From Desulfohalobiaceae bacterium S24 (GTDB lineage Bacteria; Desulfobacterota; Desulfovibrionia; Desulfovibrionales; Desulfothermaceae): a stretch of 61,051 nucleotides of DNA. The DNA is taken from contig JAABTT010000012.1 of NCBI GenBank assembly GCA_011389765.1, positions 1 to 61,051 on the forward strand, given 5' to 3'. A model generated the notes under the pieces. That model searched no databases. It was not told the DNA's origin and was given only the letters and a program-made list of their open reading frames with translations. The position numbers and the translations under genes were made by a program. Shown piece by piece: positions 53,931-61,051 of the stretch. Within the stretch, counting starts at the first letter, position 1. Every line of letters begins with the position of its first letter.

Positions 53931-56900
53931 GCCTGTTCTTCCCTAGTGAGCGGTCCTTTAAACCAAAACCCCAGTTGCCGGAGTCTTTCCCCAACGCTGT
54001 CCATCCCGGAGTAGACTACCGGGACCACAATCATAGTCAAAAAAGTGCCTACCAAAAGACCGCTCCCGGCCACAATACCCAGGGGGCTTAAACGCTCCAG
54101 GCCCACCGCGGTCTCGAAAATCAGCGGCGAGAGCCCGATAATCGTCGAAAAAGTGGTCATCAGGATGGGCCGGATGCGCAACTTCACAGCCTCGACAATG
54201 GCGTCATTCTTTTCTATTCCTTTTTTCCGTTCCCTGATGATGAAGTCGAGCAGCAGCACGCTGTTGTTAATAATGATCCCGGCCAGAAAGATCATGCCCA
54301 TGGTTCCGGGCATGCACATGGGTTTGTCAAATAGCAGAAGCCCCCACATGGAGCCGGCAACGGCCAGGGGAATGGCCGCCATGATGGTAATGGGATGGGC
54401 AAACGAGCCGAACATGGCCAGAAGCAGGAAATAGAGCAGGACAATACCGATGACCAGGGCCTCACGCAGCTGCTTTTGAGTGCTTTTTATGTCCGAGGCG
54501 CTGCCGGCAAATTCCATACTGTAGCCGCCGGGGAGTTCCAGACCGGCAAGGGCCTTTTGGGCCATACCCGTGACCTGGGCGATGGTCATATCAAAGTTAA
54601 CCCCGGTTACGTCAATGCTGGCCTGCAAATCCTCCCGGGTGATAAAGGGTCGCTGGGTATGAGTCTCTACTGCTGCCATGGTCCGCAGCGGTATGGGGCC
54701 GAAATCCGATCCCACATAGGCATGTTTCAAGGCGGACAGGCTGTTGCGGTCGGACCGGCCGTACTGCACCCGGATGGGGATATCCAGGAAATCTTCCAGC
54801 CGCATGGAGGTGACGGGCACGCCCTGCACGGCCGCGCTGACCTGCCGGGAGACTTTTTCCGGGGAGGTGCCGTACATGGCCGCCAAGGCCGGGTCCACGG
54901 TCACGTCCACCTGTTTCTGATCAAAATGCCAGCTTCGGCGCACATCTGTGAGCCCGCGCACGCCCTGCAGGCGCTGCATGGTTTTGTCTGCCAGCCGATC
55001 CAGGATCCTGGCATCCGGTCCGCTGATGATGATATCCAGGGGCGCCTTGGTGGTGGCCATGGGTGTGGCCCCGTACTCGCTGACCCGGAAGCTTTTAATC
55101 CCCGGCACCTGGCGAAGCTTTTCCCGCCAGATTTCCTCGATCTCCCAGATGGATTTTTTTCGCTGCGTCCGATCCACCAGGTGCACGGTGATGGAGGCGG
55201 ACTGGGTGGTGGCCCCGCCGGTGCCAAATGATATGGCCCCGGGCTCTGATCCGATCACCGAGGAGACCGTTTCGATGCCGGGCTGGGCATAGATGATCTC
55301 CTCCACCCGGTTCAGGGTTTTTTCCATTTGCCCGATGTCGTCTGTGGCCGGCAGGTCGAAATCGACGATAGCGATGCCGGTATCCATGGGTGGCATGAGA
55401 TCGCCGCCGATAATCGGCGGGATAGTCCTGACCGTAACCACGAAAAAGGCGGCAGCCAGGATCAGAGTGATCAGGCGCCAGCGCAGGGCGCCTTTTAATA
55501 TGGAAACATAGAAGCGCCGGATAAAATCGACGCCCACATCCACCCATGAGGCCACGCGTTCGGCGATATTCTTCTTTTCCTTTTTCCGGCCTAATACCTT
55601 CGAGGCCAACAGCGGCACCAGGGTCAGGGCGAGGACCAGCGAGGCCACCATGGTTATGGAGATGGTCAGGCTCAGCCGGCCGATGGTCCGCTGGGGATAG
55701 CCGCCGATAAAGATGATGGGCACCAGTACGGCCACGGTGGTCAGCATTCCGGCGGTAATGGCCAAGGAAATTTCTCTGGCACCGCTGTCTGCCGCAGTTT
55801 TGGCGTCAGGTTGGCCGTTCTGGCCCTGATCGGCATGGAAATGTCGATAGATATTCTCCAGAGTCACCACAGAGGCGTCCACTACCATACCGGTGGCCAC
55901 GATCAAACCGGACAGGGTTACCATGTTCAGGGTATACGGCGTAAACCAGAGCACGGCCAGGGTGAACAGAAAAGAAAGAGGAATGCTGATTCCGGCCACC
56001 AGGGCGGCCCGCGCCTCTGCCAGAAAGAAAAAGATCACCGCCACGGTGAAGATCACGGCCTGAATGATGGACAGCACCATGCCGCGCATGTTGATGTCGA
56101 TCAGCGGCTGCTGGTCCTGGGTGATTTCAAAGGCAATATCCGGGTATAGGGCGGCAAGTTCCGGCAGAAAGGATTTGACCCGCTCAATGGCGGCCACGGT
56201 TTTGCCGCCCTCGGGCTTGATGATTCCCAGGGCGATGGCTGCCTTGCCGTTGCCGTGATAGGCGGAACGCGGTTCCTGTTCGGTAAGTTCCACTTCGGCC
56301 ACATCTGCGATGCGCAGCAGGCCGCGGCCCGGGCGGCGGATCGGCAGTTGGCGGATTTCGCTCAAATCCTTGAATTCTCCGGCAATACGCACCAGATATT
56401 CGCTGTCGCCCGCATAAATATTGCCTGCCGGCGCCGAGATGTTCTGTTCGGCCAAAGCCGCCATGACCTCGCCGATGGAAACCCCGTTGGCGGCCAGTTG
56501 GTCCCGGTCCACACGTACCCGGATTTCCGGCTGATGCCCGCCGAACACGTCCACATCCGCCACCCCCGCTATGGCCAGAAGCCGGTCCTGGATCTGGTTT
56601 TCCGCCAGCAGCCGGATCTCGGATAGATCGCGCCGGCTGTCATCCTTCGGCCGTAGGGCCAGGGTGAGCAGCGGGCGGGCCGTGGCATCGCTTAAGCGAT
56701 AGAGCTTGGGTTCCCGTGCGTTTGCCGGCAGATCCGCCCGGATGCGGGCCATGGCATTCTGCACGTCCAGAATGGCCTGACCCGGGTCCTTGGAGTAGGA
56801 AAATTCCGCCATCACGGACGAGACCTGGTCGCGGCTGGTGCTGCGGATGCTTTCCAGCCCGCTTAAGGTGTTGATCTCTTTTTCAATTACTTCCGTGATC

Positions 56901-57085
56901 TTGTCGCTGACATCGTCGGCTGAGGCCCCGGGCTGTACCGTAACCACCACCACCTGGGGCGGGAAGGTATCCGGAAAAAGCGCCGATGGCGTGCGCAGAA
57001 AGCCGATAAACCCCATGGCCGCAACCAGCAGCACCGCGGCCGCAACCGCGTAAGGATGATTGAGTGCCGCCCGGCTGATATTCAT
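53927..57085 (-). CDS. RND-family efflux permease (HAE1-like)
   Basis: 1052 residues: N-terminal helix, two large periplasmic loops and two sets of six membrane segments. Seen: GASADDVSDKITEVIEKEIN at the porter domain, the TM4 proton-relay Asp in ATGMVVDASVVTLENIYRH, and GIIINNSVLLLDFIIRERKKG. Exports drugs or detergents; the exact substrate is unknown. It overlaps the adaptor by 4 bp. Confidence 0.95.
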   Translation of the reverse strand: MNISRAALNHPYAVAAAVLLVAAMGFIGFLRTPSALFPDTFPPQVVVVTVQPGASADDVSDKITEVIEKEINTLSGLESIRSTSRDQVSSVMAEFSYSKDPGQAILDVQNAMARIRADLPANAREPKLYRLSDATARPLLTLALRPKDDSRRDLSEIRLLAENQIQDRLLAIAGVADVDVFGGHQPEIRVRVDRDQLAANGVSIGEVMAALAEQNISAPAGNIYAGDSEYLVRIAGEFKDLSEIRQLPIRRPGRGLLRIADVAEVELTEQEPRSAYHGNGKAAIALGIIKPEGGKTVAAIERVKSFLPELAALYPDIAFEITQDQQPLIDINMRGMVLSIIQAVIFTVAVIFFFLAEARAALVAGISIPLSFLFTLAVLWFTPYTLNMVTLSGLIVATGMVVDASVVTLENIYRHFHADQGQNGQPDAKTAADSGAREISLAITAGMLTTVAVLVPIIFIGGYPQRTIGRLSLTISITMVASLVLALTLVPLLASKVLGRKKEKKNIAERVASWVDVGVDFIRRFYVSILKGALRWRLITLILAAAFFVVTVRTIPPIIGGDLMPPMDTGIAIVDFDLPATDDIGQMEKTLNRVEEIIYAQPGIETVSSVIGSEPGAISFGTGGATTQSASITVHLVDRTQRKKSIWEIEEIWREKLRQVPGIKSFRVSEYGATPMATTKAPLDIIISGPDARILDRLADKTMQRLQGVRGLTDVRRSWHFDQKQVDVTVDPALAAMYGTSPEKVSRQVSAAVQGVPVTSMRLEDFLDIPIRVQYGRSDRNSLSALKHAYVGSDFGPIPLRTMAAVETHTQRPFITREDLQASIDVTGVNFDMTIAQVTGMAQKALAGLELPGGYSMEFAGSASDIKSTQKQLREALVIGIVLLYFLLLAMFGSFAHPITIMAAIPLAVAGSMWGLLLFDKPMCMPGTMGMIFLAGIIINNSVLLLDFIIRERKKGIEKNDAIVEAVKLRIRPILMTTFSTIIGLSPLIFETAVGLERLSPLGIVAGSGLLVGTFLTMIVVPVVYSGMDSVGERLRQLGFWFKGPLTREEQA

Positions 57086-58266
57086 CGTACGGCCATCACT
57101 TTCTCTCCGGAGGAAAGGGTCGCCCAGCCCAGGTAAGTGTTTTCGACCACCTGTGTTTTTGCATCAATTCCCCGGACCGCCGCCCGGTCCGCAGTGCGTC
57201 CCAGGAGTTGGACCGGCTTTGCTGAAAGGGTTTTATCTTTCACCGTAAATACATGGGTCCGGCCCTGCGGGCCCTCGATCAAAGTCGATGCCGGAAGCAG
57301 GATCACGTCTGTGAGCTTTTGCACAATCACGGTCAGCGGCATATAAGCGCCCGAGGTAAGACCGGCTGCTGCCTCCTGATCCAGCCAGACCTCGGCCCGC
57401 ATCATTTTGGCCTTGTCCAGGGCCGGTTCCAGGAGACTGATTTCGGCCTGCCGGGTGTGGCCGTTGACCTGAAAAACAGCTGCCTGCCCTTTGTTCACCT
57501 GGGGCAGGTCCTTCTGGGGGAGGTCAAAGGTCAGTTTCAGTCCGGACTGGTCCTGGACCGTAAGCAGGGTTTTGGATGGCGCGGCCATATCCCCGGGATC
57601 GGCCAGGCGCTGGGTAACTACCCCGGCAAAAGGGCTGGTCAGTGTATAATAGCCGCGACGGGTGGCAAGTTCGGCCTTTTGTTTCTTCAAAGCCTCGATC
57701 TGCTTTTCAATGGCCACAGATTTCTTCCGGGCCGCGAGCAGCTTTCCCTGGAAATCCGATGCCTTATCTGCGGTTTGCTGTGCCTGGGACCTGGAAATCG
57801 CGCCCTTATCAGCCAGGGTCAGGTCACGTTTTTTCTCAGCCTGCCAATAGGTATAGGATTCCTTCAGGGCTTCTACAGTGGCCTGGTTGCCGGCACGCTC
57901 TGCCCTGGCCTGTTCAATGCGCGAGGATACCGCTTCAATACTGTATTCAATCTCTTCGGCATCCAACTCGGCCAGGACAGCACCGGCCTTGACCCGGTCG
58001 CCTTCATCCACTTTGATCGTTTCCACCTCAGCGATCACCCTGGCCGATATCTGGGCCTGCAGGGCCGGTTCAACCACCGCCAGGTACTCTTTGTCCAGGG
58101 TCAGGTCCCCTTTTTCGGTCCTGACCACGGTCACCGGCCGGGGCCGAGCGCCGTAGGCTGGGGTCTGACTCAGTCCTTTTTTCTTTTGCTTGACCAAAAA
58201 CAGTCCGCCGCCGATCAGGCAGATAAGGGCCAGGAACAGAATCCCGATACGCAAAATACGCCGCAT
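57082..58266 (-). CDS. RND periplasmic adaptor (membrane fusion protein)
   Basis: 394 residues from the ATG preceded by AAAAGGAGT. An N-terminal signal-anchor (ILFLALICLIGGGLFLV), two lipoyl half-motifs (VKAGAVLAELD... and ...YTLTSPFAGVVTQR) around a coiled coil (about 90-190), then beta-barrel and membrane-proximal domains. It links the permease to the TolC-like protein. Confidence 0.93.
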   Translation of the reverse strand: MRRILRIGILFLALICLIGGGLFLVKQKKKGLSQTPAYGARPRPVTVVRTEKGDLTLDKEYLAVVEPALQAQISARVIAEVETIKVDEGDRVKAGAVLAELDAEEIEYSIEAVSSRIEQARAERAGNQATVEALKESYTYWQAEKKRDLTLADKGAISRSQAQQTADKASDFQGKLLAARKKSVAIEKQIEALKKQKAELATRRGYYTLTSPFAGVVTQRLADPGDMAAPSKTLLTVQDQSGLKLTFDLPQKDLPQVNKGQAAVFQVNGHTRQAEISLLEPALDKAKMMRAEVWLDQEAAAGLTSGAYMPLTVIVQKLTDVILLPASTLIEGPQGRTHVFTVKDKTLSAKPVQLLGRTADRAAVRGIDAKTQVVENTYLGWATLSSGEKVMAVR

Positions 58267-58270
58267 TTTT

Positions 58271-58894
58271 TTACTCCTTTTCCAGCACTTGATCTTTGCC
58301 GCCGGGACGTATGTCTGACATCTGGCCGCCAGGCACATGGCTTAATAATTTCTTATCCCTGCAATTTCCTTCATCTTTCGTGATAACCCTATAGATCTCC
58401 ACCTGTTTACAGATATTCTTCACGTTGAATTTCCCCAGGTACTCATGCTGCAAGGTCAACACATCCCGCACTCGGCTGAAGACAGAGCCTGAAATGCAGA
58501 CCCCGCCGGGGTAGGCTAAGGCCTGCAACCTGGCCGCAATGTTGATCCCGTTCCCATAGAGTCTTCCCCCCTCCTCTATGACCTGCCCATAGTTGATTCC
58601 GATTCGAAAACACATCCATTTGTCTTCAGACAATTTTGCATTTTGGGCGGACACTTCAGCTTGAACGGATAGAGCGCATTCCACTGCATCTACAGCACAG
58701 CCGAACTCCGCCAGAATATTGTCGCCCACCGCATCAACCACGCGCCCCTGATGCCTCTCAACCAGGGACGACAAAATCTCGCGATAGGCGCTCAGGGTGA
58801 TCACGGTCGTGTCTTCATCCCGGCACATGAGACGGCTATAGCCGGCCACATCGGCGCTGAAGGCAGTCGTGAGCTTTCTCTTTAGCTTGGTCAT
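58271..58894 (-). CDS. Stand-alone class III adenylate/guanylate cyclase domain
   Basis: 207 residues: the metal-binding FSADVAGYSRLM, GRVVDAVGDNILAEF and RIGINYGQV, then GNGINIAARLQALA. The domain is complete without a sensor module. It ends 4 bp before the adaptor start, so it is part of the efflux operon. A truncated copy of the gene exists at 45610-45702. Confidence 0.88.
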   Translation of the reverse strand: MTKLKRKLTTAFSADVAGYSRLMCRDEDTTVITLSAYREILSSLVERHQGRVVDAVGDNILAEFGCAVDAVECALSVQAEVSAQNAKLSEDKWMCFRIGINYGQVIEEGGRLYGNGINIAARLQALAYPGGVCISGSVFSRVRDVLTLQHEYLGKFNVKNICKQVEIYRVITKDEGNCRDKKLLSHVPGGQMSDIRPGGKDQVLEKE

Positions 58895-58962
58895 AACACA
58901 ACTCTCAGGGGCAAATTTCTTTTTCGATTGTTAAGACAAAGAATTGAAGCTGGTTATTGCGG

Positions 58963-59085
58963 AAGTGCCTAAAGTGAGCTAAAGTTTATAAGTGACTAAA
59001 GTTGAAAGAAATATAAGAGCGGTCGCTGCAGTCTCTTTTCTGCCAACTTTAGGCACTTTAGCTCATTTAACAACTTTAGTCACTT
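58963..59085. repeat. Inverted cluster of CTAAAGT-type units
   Basis: AAGTGCCTAAAGTGAGCTAA... (58963-59003) faces CAACTTTAGGCACTTTAGCTC... (59044-59085). The units AAGTG(A/C)CTAAAGTTG and TGAGCTAAAGT occur in both orientations, giving a large imperfect stem. Confidence 0.7.
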
Positions 59086-59159
59086 CTTCTCACTCTAGTT
59101 ATCTGGGATAAATCCAAAAACTTTTTCTTAAAAGCTATACATAGAACCTCCACCCCCCT

Positions 59160-60620
59160 TCAACTTTCTTCAACCTCCTTCTCCTCAGCCTCTTCCATCC
59201 GTCTCACCTCAATATTTCCTTTTGCCAGCTCCAGCCTGGCCAGGTCCGTGTTGTATGCGGCTTTGGCCCGGGCAAGGTTGGTCTCGGCCCGGAGCAAAGC
59301 GTCCTGGGCATCAAGGACATCGACAATCGTCCCCTTGCCCAGGTCGTACTTAAGCTGTTCGATATCCAGGGCCTCCCGGGCTTCCTCAATGGCCGCCCTG
59401 GTGGTCTGTACCCGTTTTGTGTCCGCGTTGATGGCATCCCTTGCATTTTGAACTTCCAAACGGATCTGCAGCTTGAGCTCCCTCAGACTTTCCCCCAATG
59501 CATACAGGTTGGCTTGGGCCCGGGCCGATCTGGCTGAAATCTCACCGCCGGTAAACAGAGGCATTTCCATTTGCAGTCCGATGCTGCCCACGTCTTCGGA
59601 ATCCGAGGCACCGGGCTGCTCCACGCTGTCGCCTGCTGCCCACCTGCCGCCGTAGGCGCCGCGCAGGTTGACTTGGGGCCAGTATTCTCCTCTGGCTGCG
59701 GCCAGTTCCTTTTCAGCCGCCGCAACTTCATTTTGCAATGCCTGGTAGTCCTGCCGCTGGGCATACAGGGTTTGCCAGGGAACTTTTGAGGATAAACCGG
59801 CCTCTTCAAAGCGGAGTTCGCCTTTTACCGGCAGCCGTTTTTGCTCTGTTTCCAGGCCCAGCTGCTTGGCCAGAAGCCGGTGCAGAGCATCCAGGCGGTT
59901 TTCTTCAGTGATGATCTGCTGCTCAATATCGGCCAGCCTTACCCGCACCCGCAGGAGATCGACTTTCACGCCTTTTTGCACATCAATCATATCCTGGATC
60001 TTTTTTTTCTGCCGCGTCACCGCTTTGCGGGAAAACCGCAGGGAATCGATCACCTGCCGCTGCTCCAGGATGGCGTAGAAGGTGGAGGTCACGTTGAAGA
60101 CGGTTTCCTTCCGGGTCCGACCCAGCCGGTTCAAAGATGCTTCGGACAGGAGACGGGCGGCCGAAGCCCGGTTGACCAGCCGGCCGCCGGTAAACAGGGG
60201 CAGCTCCAGGACCAGGTCGGCACCGAACTGGTCATCGCTCCAGGTCCCCGGCTCCCCGGGTGCTCTGGCCCCCACCAGGCGTTGGTCATCCAGGTTATGC
60301 CGGGCTGTTCCCTCTGCGCTCAGATTGGGCAGGCGTTTGCCCCGGGCTTCCCGCCAGCCGGCCCGGGCCGATTCCGTTCGGTATTTTTGGGTTTTGATTC
60401 CGGGATTGTGCTGTAGAGCCAGGTCTATGGCTTCATCTAAGGCCAGTGCTTCGCCGAAATCGGGCGGAGTATTGTCCTGGCTCCGGGTGGGCTCGGGAAC
60501 TGCAAAATCCGCTGTTTCAGGCAGCTCATAACCCGGGAAGTTTTCCCGGGCACCCGCACAGCCGGTCAATAACAAAGCCAAAAGAATAAGCGCGAAGACA
60601 TGTTGGATGCTGCTGCTCAT
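59160..60620 (-). CDS. TolC-family outer membrane efflux protein (lipoprotein)
   Basis: 486 residues from the ATG preceded by GGAGAG (a TTG four codons upstream is open). The lipobox is LLLTGC, and there are two OEP repeats with coiled coils (ALALDEAIDLALQHNP and VVDVLDAQDALLRAETNLARAKAAYN). It forms the outer-membrane channel of the RND system. It is separated from the cyclase by the 265-bp repeat-bearing gap. Confidence 0.94.
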   Translation of the reverse strand: MSSSIQHVFALILLALLLTGCAGARENFPGYELPETADFAVPEPTRSQDNTPPDFGEALALDEAIDLALQHNPGIKTQKYRTESARAGWREARGKRLPNLSAEGTARHNLDDQRLVGARAPGEPGTWSDDQFGADLVLELPLFTGGRLVNRASAARLLSEASLNRLGRTRKETVFNVTSTFYAILEQRQVIDSLRFSRKAVTRQKKKIQDMIDVQKGVKVDLLRVRVRLADIEQQIITEENRLDALHRLLAKQLGLETEQKRLPVKGELRFEEAGLSSKVPWQTLYAQRQDYQALQNEVAAAEKELAAARGEYWPQVNLRGAYGGRWAAGDSVEQPGASDSEDVGSIGLQMEMPLFTGGEISARSARAQANLYALGESLRELKLQIRLEVQNARDAINADTKRVQTTRAAIEEAREALDIEQLKYDLGKGTIVDVLDAQDALLRAETNLARAKAAYNTDLARLELAKGNIEVRRMEEAEEKEVEES

Positions 60621-60679
60621 TGTTCTCTCCAATTTTCAGCCATTGTGGTAAGTATTCTTTTAGTTTACCTTCAGGAATC

Positions 60680-60832
60680 TCAACCGTCCAGATGCGACTT
60701 CAGCCCGGCGTTCTTCTGCTGTTCGATTTGCTTGATCAATTGCCTGAGAATCCGCAGGGCTTCGGCTCCGTCTTCATCCAACACCGCCGACTTCATGGCC
60801 ATGAACTCCTGTTCTGTCAGGTTTAAAACCAT
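60680..60832 (-). CDS. 50-residue helical protein upstream of tolC-like gene
   Basis: AGGAGA lies 8 bases before the ATG. LTEQEFMAMKSAVLDEDGAEAL then RILRQLIKQIEQQKNAG forms a charged helix pair without Cys. The family is unknown. It lies 59 bp upstream of the outer membrane gene, probably in the same transcript. Confidence 0.6.
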   Translation of the reverse strand: MVLNLTEQEFMAMKSAVLDEDGAEALRILRQLIKQIEQQKNAGLKSHLDG

Positions 60833-60933
60833 TTTTTTCTCCTGTTATGATTAAGATTTCATCAGTCTGGTACTGCCTGTTGTGACGCACCTGCACCACG
60901 TAGTGCGTGAAGGATTCAAGCGCAAGCACTTTC

Positions 60934-61023
60934 TTATGACAGAAAGGTCAGGGTGGCGGCCACTATGGCCGAGTTTTCCACGCTGTGAATAGCCCCCAGT
61001 ACGTACTCGCCCTGGTTTTCCAT
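60934..61023 (-). CDS. Short frame at the window edge, possibly the end of a longer gene
   Basis: The frame runs off the window. It ends ENSAIVAATLTFLS and stops at 60934. A possible start at 61023 would make it only 29 residues, but the frame stays open upstream to the window border. I do not recognise it. Confidence 0.3.
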   Translation of the reverse strand: MENQGEYVLGAIHSVENSAIVAATLTFLS

Positions 61024-61051
61024 GTATCCTATGCTTACTACCCGGGGAATG

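Noticed and set aside
57253-58383. Long plus-strand open frame opposite the efflux adaptor
   Set aside because: The minus strand encodes an unmistakable membrane fusion protein; the plus frame is a composition effect.
1-61051. CRISPR arrays, prophage or large insertion sequences
   Set aside because: No regularly spaced repeat array, phage structural genes or intact transposase could be seen; only small non-autonomous repeats.

Overview
The window looks like a chromosomal segment of an anaerobic, probably sulfate-reducing member of the Desulfobacterota (former Deltaproteobacteria). The reasons are the rimP-nusA-ylxR-infB-ylxP-rbfA-nrnA-truB-rpsO-pnp operon followed by lpxB, the many Fe-S, corrinoid-activation and tungsten/molybdenum accessory genes, a GEMM-I riboswitch, and several in-frame UGA codons that are best read as selenocysteine. 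No species is named, because nothing in the sequence decides it.

Layout. 1-1400 is decayed DNA with an integrase N-terminus, a GAF-domain remnant and large hairpins. 1.4-7.7 kb holds a membrane hybrid histidine kinase, a glutamate synthase-like flavoprotein, a Yip1-family protein and an AI-2E family permease. 8.0-12.4 kb is a GEMM-I riboswitch followed by a small protein and a 1110-residue MalT-like ATPase regulator with a C-terminal BTAD module. 12.8-18.1 kb, on the minus strand, carries an ASKHA corrinoid reductive activator, an ACT-domain protein, an orphan hypB, an Fe-S protein and nadK. A tRNA-Gly(CCC) and the nusA-infB-pnp translation operon run from 18.1 to 28.7 kb, followed by lpxB and a Gfo/Idh/MocA oxidoreductase. 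31-36 kb has prfC, a DksA-like protein, pncB and a MOT1-type transporter.

The most unusual part is the minus-strand island from about 47.1 kb down to 36.2 kb. It encodes a tungsten-cofactor-type radical SAM/SPASM protein, a 68-residue UGA-containing peptide with a SECIS-like hairpin, an FdhD homologue, an Fe-S protein, an ArsR repressor, a remnant of arsenate reductase, an ArsP/DUF318-type permease, two thioredoxins, CcdA, a small protein with two consecutive UGA codons, a membrane-anchored rhodanese, a MauE/DoxX protein and a DUF1573 protein whose UGA replaces the first Cys of the family's CGC motif. Three promoters in the island share one arrangement: TTGACA, 17-18 bases, then a palindrome-like ATTGGTT..T..CCAA element over the -10. 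This is a candidate ArsR regulon. I infer a thiol/selenol relay: cytosolic thioredoxin to CcdA to periplasmic thioredoxin and selenoproteins, tied to transport of an arsenic- or selenium-like compound. Non-autonomous elements have invaded the island: two copies of an 88-bp inverted-repeat element and one larger composite repeat.

47.5-61 kb contains a Phd/VapC-type toxin-antitoxin pair, a BCCT transporter with a tandem universal stress protein, a decayed sigma-54 regulator, a patatin-like protein, a large composite repeat, lgt, and an RND efflux system (permease, adaptor, stand-alone class III cyclase domain, TolC-like outer membrane protein). All similarity statements come from reading the sequence and from memory of protein families; no database search was run.
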